A stretch of DNA of 64,000 bases from an uncultured Salinimicrobium sp. (GTDB lineage Bacteria > Bacteroidota > Bacteroidia > Flavobacteriales > Flavobacteriaceae), in assembly GCA_946887075.1 (NCBI GenBank), contig CAMPKA010000002.1, positions 231,659-295,658 on the forward strand. Direction: 5' to 3'. The notes beneath the pieces are model-generated. The model was not told where the DNA came from. It ran no database searches and saw only the letters and a list, made by a program, of their open reading frames with translations. Made by a program: the position numbers and the translations under genes. Positions within the stretch are counted from its first letter, which is position 1. Every line of letters begins with the position of its first letter. Positions 8,785 through 16,583 of this stretch are shown here, in pieces.

Positions 8785-9717
8785 TTAACGCATTTCTAAA
8801 GAAGTTTTGCTTTTCCTCCGATTCAAGGGAAGATGTGCTTTGATTTCTTTGATTAGAGCCTTGGAAATGCGATTTTTCTCAAATCCTCGTGGAGTAACAA
8901 GGGATACAGTTTTGCGGAAGGTACCATCTTGGAGTGACCTGACCATTTTTAATCTCCGTTCCCCCATATAGAGACGAGCCGTCCCAGGGATAATGGTGAC
9001 CCCGTCCGAGAGATCCACCATCTTTCGGATAGTCTCAAGTGAACTTCCTGAAAATCTGAAAGCAGTATGTTCTCCAGTACAATAGTTGGTGGTTCTGGTT
9101 GCAGGAGTATTGCAGAAGGCTGATTTAAGGTCTTCCTGCAGAATCATTTCTTCCCCACAGATGTCTGTCAAACGAATTTCCGGAATAGCGGCCAAAGGGT
9201 GATCCTCCGGCATATATAGAACAAATTCTTCCTGAAAAATGCCGGTTTCATAAAATCCTTCCTTCGGAAAGGGATCCAGACAAATCGCACCATCCAGGCT
9301 TCCGTTTGATAATTTTTCCACAAGCTGAGATAAACTCAGTTCAGCGATGATAAGGTGGAGGTCCCGGTATTTTCGTGAAATCTCTGTTACGAAAAGCGGA
9401 AGGAGATAAGGGGCAAGTACAGACAAAATGCCCAGTTTGAATTCTCCCGAGGGCACGTTTTGTTTCCGGCTGGCCAGTCCCTCGAAGACAGCCTGTTCTT
9501 TAATTAGGAGTAACGCTTGTTTTATAAGATCCTGCCCCTTCATGGTTGGTACTACAGGATGCCTGGTTCTGTCAAAGATCATGACATCGTATTGTTTTTC
9601 CAGCCGCTGTATTTCCTTGCTTAAAGTTGACTGTGCCACGTCACACGCATCGGCCGCCCGGGCGAAGTTTCGATGTTTATCTACAGCAATGATATATTTT
9701 AACTGATTGAAATTCAT
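8785..9717 (-). CDS. LysR-family transcriptional regulator, OxyR-like
   Basis: 310 residues. The ATG at 9717 gives MNFNQLKYIIAVDKHRNFAR, the standard LysR/OxyR start; an upstream in-frame TTG adds only three residues. The HTH is at about 1-60, followed by a linker helix and a periplasmic-binding-like effector domain. The block SSLETIRKMVDLSDGVTIIPG near 226-245 is the OxyR-like signature. Cys202 and Cys213 lie where OxyR has its redox Cys pair, but their spacing is 11 rather than 9. It is 124 bases upstream of the prpD operon on the same strand and divergent from the Rrf2 gene, so either could be a target. Confidence 0.9.
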   Translation of the reverse strand: MNFNQLKYIIAVDKHRNFARAADACDVAQSTLSKEIQRLEKQYDVMIFDRTRHPVVPTMKGQDLIKQALLLIKEQAVFEGLASRKQNVPSGEFKLGILSVLAPYLLPLFVTEISRKYRDLHLIIAELSLSQLVEKLSNGSLDGAICLDPFPKEGFYETGIFQEEFVLYMPEDHPLAAIPEIRLTDICGEEMILQEDLKSAFCNTPATRTTNYCTGEHTAFRFSGSSLETIRKMVDLSDGVTIIPGTARLYMGERRLKMVRSLQDGTFRKTVSLVTPRGFEKNRISKALIKEIKAHLPLNRRKSKTSLEMR

Positions 9718-9747
9718 GATAACCAATTCTCTTATAAAACTACGAAT

Positions 9748-9781
9748 ATTTTATAAAGGATAAAACTGTCCTTTATAAAAT
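9748..9781. promoter_or_regulatory. Inverted-repeat operator between the LysR and Rrf2 genes
   Basis: A perfect 13-base inverted repeat: 9748-9760 (ATTTTATAAAGGA) pairs with 9769-9781 (TCCTTTATAAAAT) across an 8-base spacer. It covers the expected -33 region of the Rrf2 promoter and sits next to a TAGTTTTA box (minus strand, 9736-9743) for the LysR gene. Rrf2 proteins bind such AT-rich dyads, so autoregulation is the simplest reading. A second copy with the same spacing occurs at 10283-10308. Confidence 0.75.
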
Positions 9782-9788
9782 CTTTTTG

Positions 9789-9796
9789 TATCTTTG
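9789..9796 (+). promoter_or_regulatory. Promoter -7 box of the Rrf2 gene
   Basis: TATCTTTG matches the Bacteroidota -7 consensus TAnnTTTG exactly and lies 18 bases before the chosen ATG at 9815. No clear -33 TTTG is visible; that region is occupied by the operator. Confidence 0.5.
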
Positions 9797-9814
9797 AACA
9801 GAAAAGCAAGGGTC

Positions 9815-10249
9815 ATGATCTCGAAATCCTGTAAATATGCCATACGCGCCGCTGTTTTTATTGCATCACGCAGAAATTCGGGGATGAAACTTGGGGTTAG
9901 GGAAATTGCGGAGGAAATTGAAGCGCCTCCGGCCTTTACGGCTAAGATTTTACAGACTTTAAACAGATACAGAATTGTCACGTCGGTCAAAGGTCCTTAC
10001 GGTGGCTTTTATTGCGAAACCTTTCAGCTCGACCTGCCGGTGATAGAAATTGTGAATGCGGTGGACGGGCTTTCTGTTTTCCGAGAATGTGTTATGGGAT
10101 TACATCAGTGTTCGGATGAGCATCCTTGCCCAATGCATTTCAAGTATGCCGGGACCCGGAATGATCTGTTAAAATCATTTCAGGAGAATACCGTGGGGAA
10201 GCTTGCAAAGAATCTCGCAGAAGGAGGTGCCTTTCTGACTAATCCGTGA
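9815..10249 (+). CDS. Rrf2-family transcriptional regulator with three-Cys cluster motif
   Basis: 144 residues from the ATG at 9815 (an in-frame TTG lies upstream but overlaps the promoter box). The winged HTH has SKSCKYAIRAAVFIA at the start, GVREIAEEIEAPPAFTAKILQTL at residues 27-49 and the wing VKGPYGGF at 58-65. Cys92, Cys99 and Cys105 (C-x6-C-x5-C) sit where IscR/NsrR bind an Fe-S cluster, so it probably senses NO, oxidants or iron status. The neighbouring CMD, azurin and hemerythrin genes fit such a regulon. Its operator is at 9748-9781 and perhaps 10283-10308. Confidence 0.92.
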   Translation: MISKSCKYAIRAAVFIASRRNSGMKLGVREIAEEIEAPPAFTAKILQTLNRYRIVTSVKGPYGGFYCETFQLDLPVIEIVNAVDGLSVFRECVMGLHQCSDEHPCPMHFKYAGTRNDLLKSFQENTVGKLAKNLAEGGAFLTNP

Positions 10250-10282
10250 TAAAAAGGAAGGGGCAAGGGGATCTCCGCCAGC

Positions 10283-10308
10283 ATAAAAGATAAATATATC
10301 CTTTATAA
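10283..10308. promoter_or_regulatory. Second copy of the Rrf2-type operator, upstream of the CMD gene
   Basis: ATAAAAGA (10283-10290), an 8-base spacer, then TCCTTTATAA (10299-10308). Compared with the dyad at 9748-9781, the spacer is the same length and the inner eight bases of each arm match 7/8 and 8/8. It lies 40 bases before the ATG of the CMD gene, suggesting that this operon is under the same Rrf2 regulator. Confidence 0.6.
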
Positions 10309-10348
10309 TTTTTTTGAAACAAAACTAAATAACCTAAAGCTGAGTAAA

Positions 10349-10789
10349 ATGAGAGACCATGGATATTATTCAACTCTGGCCCTTTGTGCAATTAAGGGGA
10401 TTCAGGAAATGGAGGAATGTTCGGCAGCAAGCGGCATAGACCCATCACTGCTCGAACTCGTGAAACTGAGGGCCTCCCAAATAATGAAGTGTGAGCATTG
10501 TACCGATCTGTATCTGGAAGGGGCCGGAGCAAGAGGGGAGGCTATTGATCAGTTGGCCATACTGGCGAACTGGATAGGGAATGATCATTTCTCCGAAAAG
10601 GAAAAAACCGCTTTGGCCTGGGCAGAGGCAATGGTTGACTTTCCGCTGAAGACTGGTTTAGAATCTATTGGTGAGAGAGTCCGAGTTTTTTTTAGTCCCA
10701 ATGAACTGGTAGCAATCACAGTTGCTGTAAATATGGTCATTAGCTGGAACAATTTGTCCTTAACTGTCCGGGCATCCTCTGGAAAATGA
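10349..10789 (+). CDS. Carboxymuconolactone decarboxylase family (AhpD-like) protein
   Basis: 146 residues with the helical core of the CMD/AhpD family. The Cys pair CEHC is near residues 48-51, but the His that normally follows (C-x2-C-x3-H) is Tyr (CEHCTDLY). This is the subgroup often annotated as alkylhydroperoxidase-like. The stop overlaps the next start by 4 bases. It stands under the second operator-like dyad, so it is probably induced by the signal that inactivates the Rrf2 repressor. The actual reaction is unknown. Confidence 0.85.
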   Translation: MRDHGYYSTLALCAIKGIQEMEECSAASGIDPSLLELVKLRASQIMKCEHCTDLYLEGAGARGEAIDQLAILANWIGNDHFSEKEKTALAWAEAMVDFPLKTGLESIGERVRVFFSPNELVAITVAVNMVISWNNLSLTVRASSGK

Positions 10790-11163
10790 AATTCGCTTTC
10801 AGAGCTGTTAAACCTAGTCCCATGAATTCCGTCAATGTTGGAATAGTACACATACTGGGCGTTATCGGCTGGTTGGGATCAGTCGTGCTGCTTTCTGTGA
10901 GGTTTCTGGAAGGCGGCGGATATCCTGGCTTTAAAAAGAACCCTGACCAGAGCACCAAGAAAAAATTTTCTGCATGTTTGAGAATGGTCGGGCTATTGAT
11001 GAGTTCAAGCGGACTTTTTTGCCATTATCAGCAAGCAACATTGCAGGCGGATTACCAGGAAAGATTCTGGTCTATACATTCCCTGATCCTGGTCTGGGGC
11101 ACTCTGGTAGTCGTTCTGTTTCTCCTGGATCCATATTTATATCGAAACCCAGAAAAGGAATAA
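10786..11163 (+). CDS. Small integral membrane protein, unknown function
   Basis: 125 residues with about three hydrophobic helices (near residues 18-42, 63-82 and 95-118). His residues occur at or near the helices (IVHILGV, FCHYQQ, SIHSLILVWG), which could ligate heme as in small CopD-like or DUF2269-like membrane proteins, but I do not recognise the family. Translation is coupled to the CMD gene by an ATGA overlap, and the azurin gene follows 58 bases later. A role in redox or metal handling is inferred only from these neighbours. Confidence 0.7.
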   Translation: MKFAFRAVKPSPMNSVNVGIVHILGVIGWLGSVVLLSVRFLEGGGYPGFKKNPDQSTKKKFSACLRMVGLLMSSSGLFCHYQQATLQADYQERFWSIHSLILVWGTLVVVLFLLDPYLYRNPEKE

Positions 11164-11221
11164 CCATAACCATGGCAATAATAATCTTCAAATACAGTAA
11201 ATTCCTAAAATCCTAAATCAA

Positions 11222-11698
11222 ATGAATGCAAAAATTTTCACAGTATCAGTAGGCTTGTGTATGTTCCTCTTCGGATTCAACCACAGCGACACAGAACGGA
11301 TCACCACGGCTTCCATGGAAGGAAACCAACCCCTGCGGACCATTGTGATCAATTCGAATGACCAGATGAGATTCGACACCAGTCAGATAAAAGTCAAGGC
11401 AGGGGAAAAGATAAAACTTACCCTCAATTATACCGGGAAATTGCCGGAAAATGTGATGGGACACAATTTTGTTTTGCTTACCCAAGGTACGGACATTGCC
11501 AAGTTTTCTCAGGCTGCAATGAAGGCAAAGGGTAACGGGTATATTCCCTCATCCGGGGTTATCGCTCATACTCCGCTGATAGGAGGGGGGGAATCCACCA
11601 CGATAGAATTTTCCGCCCCCAACAAGGGCAGCTATGATTTTATCTGTAGTTTTCCCGGCCACTATGTGATGATGAAAGGGAAGTTTATCGTTGAGTAG
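11222..11698 (+). CDS. Azurin-like type-1 blue copper protein
   Basis: 158 residues with a hydrophobic signal at 1-19. The cupredoxin copper ligands are visible: His in MGHNF, then Cys, His and Met in ICSFPGHYVMMKG near the C terminus. The interior segment GNGYIPSSGVIAHTPLIGGGES is typical of azurins. As a periplasmic electron carrier it would donate to a cytochrome c peroxidase or nitrite reductase; neither is in the window. A Rrf2 regulator upstream and a hemerythrin downstream suggest a nitrosative or oxidative stress context. Confidence 0.93.
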   Translation: MNAKIFTVSVGLCMFLFGFNHSDTERITTASMEGNQPLRTIVINSNDQMRFDTSQIKVKAGEKIKLTLNYTGKLPENVMGHNFVLLTQGTDIAKFSQAAMKAKGNGYIPSSGVIAHTPLIGGGESTTIEFSAPNKGSYDFICSFPGHYVMMKGKFIVE

Positions 11699-11709
11699 TC
11701 CTCCTGAAC

Positions 11710-11750
11710 AGAAAATCGTAAGCTGGACCTAGTTTGGCTTGCGATTTTCT
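11710..11750. terminator. Stem-loop after the azurin gene
   Basis: AGAAAATCGTAAGC (11710-11723) pairs with GCTTGCGATTTTCT (11737-11750), 14 positions with one G-U wobble, around a 13-base loop. The A-rich and T-rich ends make it a possible terminator in either direction. It ends exactly where the hemerythrin ATG begins, so it could also affect translation of that gene. Confidence 0.6.
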
Positions 11751-12239
11751 ATGAATTCCAAAAGCAATAATAGAGAAATGGAAAAAAAACCGATAAAGCG
11801 ATCTAGGAGCCTTCAGCCTTTAAGTAGAGACCACCATCACACCCTTCTGCTGTGCTGGAAAATACGAAAGGGTTTTACTAAAGGAGTGGATCCTTCCAGG
11901 ATCAAGGCCTATAGTGACTGGTTCTTTCATTCACACCTCTTACCACACTTTAAAATAGAGGAAAAATATTTATTTCCGGTTCTTGGGAAAGAGGATCATA
12001 TGATCAAAAAGGCTCTGGCTGAACACCGTCGGCTGAGAAGGCTTTTTGAGGACGACAGGAATCCTGAAAAATCCCTCAGTTTGATCGAAGAGGAACTGGA
12101 TCATCACGTTCGTTTTGAAGAACGGGAGCTTTTCAACAGAATTCAGGAGAATGCCACTGAAGAAGAATTAGCTTTAATAGTCCGGCATCACTGTGACGAA
12201 AAGTTTCAGGAGAATACCTGCGATGAGTTCTGGTTATAG
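11751..12239 (+). CDS. Hemerythrin-like (HHE) domain protein
   Basis: A helical di-iron protein. The metal-binding His and Glu residues are visible in SRDHHHTLLL, FHSHLLPHFKIEEKYLFP, AEHRRLRRLF and DHHVRFEERELF, the usual order for the hemerythrin cation-binding domain. The protein would be cytoplasmic, with no signal, and may bind O2 or NO or serve in iron-sulfur repair. The ATG at 11751 directly abuts a stem-loop; the ATG at 11778 (MEKKPIKRS) is an equally good start and leaves the domain intact. Confidence 0.88.
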   Translation: MNSKSNNREMEKKPIKRSRSLQPLSRDHHHTLLLCWKIRKGFTKGVDPSRIKAYSDWFFHSHLLPHFKIEEKYLFPVLGKEDHMIKKALAEHRRLRRLFEDDRNPEKSLSLIEEELDHHVRFEERELFNRIQENATEEELALIVRHHCDEKFQENTCDEFWL

Positions 12240-12389
12240 CTGAGATAAAGGACATCTGCTCCTCGAAAGGCGAGTCGTCATCCCCGGGATCATATTTTTC
12301 TGAAGCAAGTCACTTATCTTGAAATCAGGGGTAAAGCTGATCATGCTATTCCCGAAGTAAAGGTCCGAATACTCTCTGGAAATTAAGCG

Positions 12390-12397
12390 TATCTTTG
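12390..12397 (+). promoter_or_regulatory. Promoter -7 box of the kinase/regulator operon
   Basis: TATCTTTG, an exact match to TAnnTTTG, 18 bases before the ATG at 12416. No good -33 TTTG was found at the usual distance. Confidence 0.4.
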
Positions 12398-12415
12398 ATT
12401 GGTAAATTCGCCAGC

Positions 12416-13531
12416 ATGCCTTCTACCACCTCCACTAAAGAAGAACTTCAGGAAAGGATCAAGGAACTGAGTTGCCTCTATGAAATTTCTTCCCTGCTCA
12501 GGCAGCATTCTGGGGATAATGAGGAGACTCTTAAGAAGATTGCGGCGGTGTTAAAGCAAGCCTGGAGATTTCCTGAACATGCAGTGGTGGAAATCCATCT
12601 GGACACCTTCAAGTATTTTACGGATATCCCTCCTGAGAAAACCGTTTACCAGGAGGCAGAGATCTCTCCCCTGAACGAGAAACGAGGTTATCTAAAGATC
12701 TTTTATCCTACCCCCGCCTTTGAAGCGCAACATTTTCTTCCTGAAGAGCAAAAATTATTGGAAAAAGTAGCCGATGAGATTGGTTCTTTTTATGAGAAAC
12801 AGTTACGGCTGGAGAAGGAAGAGCTACTCAAAAGGAGCGTACATCGCAATGACCGTCTCGCCATTCTTGGCGAAATAACTGCGGGAATTGCCCATGAACT
12901 GAATACCCCCCTCGGAAATATTCTGGGTTTTGCAGAACTCATACAGGAGCGGGGGGAGAGCGAGCAGACAAGACAGGACATTTCCAAAATAATCAAGGCT
13001 GCAATATTTTCCCGGGAGGTGGTCAAAAAGCTCATGTTCTTTGCCTGTGAAATGCCCCAGCACATGGAGATCATCAATATCAAACCTGTCATCATACAGG
13101 CATTGTCACTTCTGGGTCAGAACTTCAAGAAAGCAAAGGTGACCTACGAGCTGGAAATGCCCCGGGAGGAGCTGGAGGCGCAGCTGGATCCCATCCAACT
13201 GACCCAGGTGCTGTTTAATTTGCTGATCAATGCGCTATATTTTTCTCCTGAGAACGCGGTGATCAGGATTAAGGTATATCGGCAGGAATCAGTTATTTTC
13301 ATTGAAATCGCCGACATGGGACCGGGCATCAAACCAGAAGACCGCAGCAGAATTTTTGAACCTTTTTTCACTACCAAAGGGACGGGAGACGGATCCGGAT
13401 TGGGACTGAGTGTGGTACATGGAATAGTGAAAAGCCATAAGGGAAAGATCTTCGCTTTTGATAATGAGCCCACGGGCACTGTTTTTCAGATTCAACTTCC
13501 GATAAGCATGGGATATGGCCTTGAACAATGA
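12416..13531 (+). CDS. Cytoplasmic sensor histidine kinase
   Basis: 371 residues from the ATG at 12416. There is no transmembrane segment. Residues 1-125 are a sensor region of probable GAF type, followed by a coiled linker, the H-box GIAHELNTPLGNILGFAELI with phospho-acceptor His160, and the ATPase core with the N-box (LFNLLINALYFSP), G1 (DMGPGI) and G2 (GTGDGSGLGLSVVHGIVKSH). It overlaps the NtrC-type regulator gene by 17 bases, so the two are a cognate pair. A soluble sensor next to a sigma-54 regulator suggests an intracellular metabolic or redox signal. Confidence 0.93.
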   Translation: MPSTTSTKEELQERIKELSCLYEISSLLRQHSGDNEETLKKIAAVLKQAWRFPEHAVVEIHLDTFKYFTDIPPEKTVYQEAEISPLNEKRGYLKIFYPTPAFEAQHFLPEEQKLLEKVADEIGSFYEKQLRLEKEELLKRSVHRNDRLAILGEITAGIAHELNTPLGNILGFAELIQERGESEQTRQDISKIIKAAIFSREVVKKLMFFACEMPQHMEIINIKPVIIQALSLLGQNFKKAKVTYELEMPREELEAQLDPIQLTQVLFNLLINALYFSPENAVIRIKVYRQESVIFIEIADMGPGIKPEDRSRIFEPFFTTKGTGDGSGLGLSVVHGIVKSHKGKIFAFDNEPTGTVFQIQLPISMGYGLEQ

Positions 13532-14840
13532 AAATGTCCTTATCGTCGATGACGATTACGATATGTTGGAATTGCTGCAACGCAACCTCTCCAAACAGCA
13601 TTTTCACGCTTACAGGGCAACTACTGTCACCCAGGCTATTGACATACTTAAATTGAGCAGGATCGATCTGTTGATCACTGACCTGCAGATGCCAGGAATC
13701 AATGGGATAGAATTGATAAAGTATGTCGATGAACATTTTCCTGACATTCCTAAACTCGTGATCACCGGATTTCCTTCCCTGGACGGTGCTGTAAAGGCGA
13801 TGCGGAGTGGGGCGCTTGATTACCTGGTGAAACCCTTCACCCAGGAGGAGCTGAAAACCGCTATTGAAAAATCTTTAAGCGGAGTCCGTCGATCCCGTCT
13901 GATCCCTCACAAGCCTACCACACATGATGCATATGCGGGAATGCTCGGCACTTCGGAAGCATTTGAGGAAATGGTGGATATTATTGAGCGGGTTAAAAAC
14001 AACAGGGCCACCATTCTGATCCAGGGAGAAAGCGGAACCGGGAAGGAATTGGTGGCAAGAGCAATTCACTACAAAGGCAGCTTTGCCCATAATCCTTTCA
14101 TCGCCGTTAATTGTGGCGCCATACCTGAAAACCTTCTGGAATCCGAGTTATTCGGGTACGTCAAAGGTTCCTTCACCGGGGCAGGGGAAACCCGAAAAGG
14201 TTTTTTCCAGGCTGCAGCAGGAGGGACCATTTTTCTCGATGAGATTGGTTCGGCGCCTGCAAATGTACAGACCGGCCTGCTCCGGGTCCTTCAGGAAAAG
14301 GAGGTGCGGATGATCGGATCTCAGAAGGCTGAAAAAATAGAACTTCGCGTGATTGCAGCGACCAACAGCGACCTCTACCGAATGACTGAGACAGGTGCAT
14401 TCAGAAAAGATCTGTACTACCGCCTCAATGTAGTAGATATTCACACCCCACCGCTTCGGGAACGGAAGGCAGACATTCCCCTGTTGGCGCAGCATTTCAT
14501 CAGGAAGTATGGGATGGAATATCAGAAGCCAAACACGGGAATTACAGAAAAGGCCCTTGGTCTGCTTACACGTCATACCTGGCCAGGAAATATCCGGGAA
14601 CTTGAAAATGTCGTGCAACGGGCTGTGATCATGTGCGACCGGTTAATAGAGATTCAGCATCTTCCTGATGAGATAAAGATTCCGCGCCCCTCGGATTCCG
14701 GCGGCGACCTGTCCAAACCCCTGAAAGAGGTGGAGAAGGAATATATTCTGAAAGTCCTCGCTTCTGTAGGAAACAACAAGACTAAAGCTTCGGAAATTCT
14801 TCAGATCGACCGAAAGACGCTACGGCAGAAACTGAAGTAA
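13515..14840 (+). CDS. Sigma-54-dependent response regulator (NtrC family)
   Basis: 441 residues in three domains. The receiver at 1-120 has the acidic triad VDDD and phospho-acceptor Asp56 (ITDLQMPG). The AAA+ domain at about 140-370 has Walker A GESGTGKE, the sigma-54 contact loop as GSFTGA instead of GAFTGA, Walker B GGTIFLDEIG and the arginine-finger region LRERKADIP. The Fis-type HTH is at the C terminus (NNKTKASEILQIDRKTLRQKLK). Targets are unknown; the small protein and glutamate dehydrogenase downstream are candidates, but I found no convincing GG-N10-GC sigma-54 promoter there. Confidence 0.94.
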   Translation: MALNNENVLIVDDDYDMLELLQRNLSKQHFHAYRATTVTQAIDILKLSRIDLLITDLQMPGINGIELIKYVDEHFPDIPKLVITGFPSLDGAVKAMRSGALDYLVKPFTQEELKTAIEKSLSGVRRSRLIPHKPTTHDAYAGMLGTSEAFEEMVDIIERVKNNRATILIQGESGTGKELVARAIHYKGSFAHNPFIAVNCGAIPENLLESELFGYVKGSFTGAGETRKGFFQAAAGGTIFLDEIGSAPANVQTGLLRVLQEKEVRMIGSQKAEKIELRVIAATNSDLYRMTETGAFRKDLYYRLNVVDIHTPPLRERKADIPLLAQHFIRKYGMEYQKPNTGITEKALGLLTRHTWPGNIRELENVVQRAVIMCDRLIEIQHLPDEIKIPRPSDSGGDLSKPLKEVEKEYILKVLASVGNNKTKASEILQIDRKTLRQKLK

Positions 14841-15004
14841 ATCGGTTCACTTCTCTCCGTCCGGGGTAATTCTCCCCATTTCGGATTATCAATTAAAAAC
14901 AATTTTTCTTTATATAGGGCTCATTTGCAATGTCTTACTGTAAAAGCGTTGCCTGATAATTTTTTCGGGCATGCCTATTGTCTTTCCAATGGCATCAACT
15001 TAAA

Positions 15005-15184
15005 ATGGAAGGAGATATGGCCTTTTGGAAAACAGACCTCAAAGATAATCCGACACCGGAAATGCAGCAAATTCCCGTGAATCTGCCCACTGATCTGCTC
15101 AGGAGCTTGTGCTTTAATTGTGATAACAGGTCCCACTGCATTTTTGTCGAATCCAGGAAAATCTATTGTGAACTATTTGAATAA
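15005..15184 (+). CDS. Four-cysteine mini-protein upstream of glutamate dehydrogenase
   Basis: 59 residues from the ATG at 15005, or 55 from the ATG at 15017, which is preceded by GGAAGGAG at very short spacing. The C-terminal half carries C-x2-C-x5-C-x9-C (CFNCDNRSHCIF then YCELFE), consistent with a small zinc knuckle or Fe-S site. The N-terminal part is Pro-rich. It ends 5 bases before the glutamate dehydrogenase start, so it is probably cotranslated and may be a regulator or partner of that enzyme. Confidence 0.7.
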   Translation: MEGDMAFWKTDLKDNPTPEMQQIPVNLPTDLLRSLCFNCDNRSHCIFVESRKIYCELFE

Positions 15185-15189
15185 CGAAT

Positions 15190-16473
15190 ATGACTACTAT
15201 AAAAACAGAAGAGAAGAGGAAAAGTATGTATGATACCGTCCTCAATCAATTTGAAAAGACTGCTGACCTCATCGGTCTTAATCCGAACATCAAAAAAATT
15301 TTGAGTCTTACCAACAATGAGATCATTGTTCATTTTCCTGTGAAGATGGACAATGGAGCGGTCGAGATATTTACCGGATACCGGGTACAGCATAATAATG
15401 CCCTGGGTCCTTACAAGGGCGGGCTCCGCTATCATCCGACCGTAGATGTGGACGCGGCCAAGGCACTGGCCATGTGGATGACCTGGAAGACCTCCCTCGC
15501 CGGCCTTCCGTACGGAGGTGCAAAAGGGGGAATCCAGATTGATCCCCGGAATTATAGCCTGGGGGAGCTGGAAAGGATTACACGCCGTTTCACATACGCC
15601 CTGGGCGAGAATATAGGGCCTGAACATGACATTCCAGCACCCGATGTCAACACCAATGCCCAGACCATGGCCTGGATCGCAGATACCTATATGTCTACCA
15701 AATCTCCGTCGGAGAGGTCCCAGAACCAGCACGTGGTAACCGGAAAACCGGTCGGATCGGGGGGCCTTGAAGGCCGGGATCGGGCTACAGGATTCGGGGT
15801 TTACCTGACGATTAAACTCCTTCACCAGTCACGGGGGGAGCGTCTCAGCGGTAAATCTTTCATTGTTCAGGGATTCGGAAATGTAGGGTTCTGGGCCTCC
15901 AAATTCCTTGTAGAGGATGGCGCCAAGCTGCTTGCGGTTCAGGATGCACATGCCACGCTTTACAACCCTGAAGGAATTTCGGTGGCCCAGTTGTACGATC
16001 ATTCCAGTCCGCGGAAGGGTTCCATTAAAGGATTCGACGGGGCGATCGAGATCGACCCTGAAGCCTTCTTCGGCTTGGAGTGCGACATACTCATTCCGGC
16101 GGCCCTGGGAAACCAGATCACGGGAGAAAAGGCTTACAAAATCAAGGCTTCTGTTGTTGCTGAAGGTGCCAACGGTCCGACCGATCCTGAGGGAGAAGCG
16201 ATCCTGTTGGGCAAAGGAATCACCGTTATTCCTGATATCCTCTGTAATTCCGGTGGTGTTATTGGAAGTTATTTCGAATGGTTGCAAAACCGCAACGGGG
16301 AGTTATGGCAACTCGAGGAGGTGATAGAAAAACTGGAAAAGAAGTTGACCCAGGTCTTTAAAAAGGTAGAAAAGGAGGTGGCCTCCAGAAAAACGGATTG
16401 GCGTACCGCTGCCTATATTCTTGCTGTTTCGCGGATTGAACTGGCATATAACCAAAGGGGGATTTTTCCTTAA
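15190..16473 (+). CDS. gdhA: Glu/Leu/Phe/Val dehydrogenase (glutamate dehydrogenase)
   Basis: 427 residues catalysing reversible oxidative deamination of glutamate to 2-oxoglutarate. The substrate site is GPYKGGLRYHP near residue 73 and PYGGAKGGI near 105 (catalytic Lys), and NIGPEHDIPAPDVNTN contains the catalytic Asp near 155. The NAD(P)-binding Rossmann motif is VQGFGNVG near 225. The length matches the short hexameric GDH class (RocG/GudB-like, 410-430 aa) rather than the 450-residue NADP enzymes. It follows the four-Cys protein by 5 bases; a terminator at 16526-16553 ends the unit. The gene symbol is by family only. Confidence 0.95.
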   Translation: MTTIKTEEKRKSMYDTVLNQFEKTADLIGLNPNIKKILSLTNNEIIVHFPVKMDNGAVEIFTGYRVQHNNALGPYKGGLRYHPTVDVDAAKALAMWMTWKTSLAGLPYGGAKGGIQIDPRNYSLGELERITRRFTYALGENIGPEHDIPAPDVNTNAQTMAWIADTYMSTKSPSERSQNQHVVTGKPVGSGGLEGRDRATGFGVYLTIKLLHQSRGERLSGKSFIVQGFGNVGFWASKFLVEDGAKLLAVQDAHATLYNPEGISVAQLYDHSSPRKGSIKGFDGAIEIDPEAFFGLECDILIPAALGNQITGEKAYKIKASVVAEGANGPTDPEGEAILLGKGITVIPDILCNSGGVIGSYFEWLQNRNGELWQLEEVIEKLEKKLTQVFKKVEKEVASRKTDWRTAAYILAVSRIELAYNQRGIFP

Positions 16474-16525
16474 GAAGCTTTTCCGGAAGCTACCACCTGG
16501 ATAGGGCAGTGCCGGAATATCAGAT

Positions 16526-16553
16526 ACTGATCCCGCCTCTGTGTGGGATCAGT
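16526..16553 (+). terminator. Stem-loop terminator after glutamate dehydrogenase
   Basis: ACTGATCCC (16526-16534) pairs with GGGATCAGT (16545-16553) around a 10-base loop, followed by TGCTTTA. The T-tract is weak, so it may be only partly efficient. Confidence 0.55.
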
Positions 16554-16583
16554 TGCTTTATAAATCTTGAACTAAAAATCATT

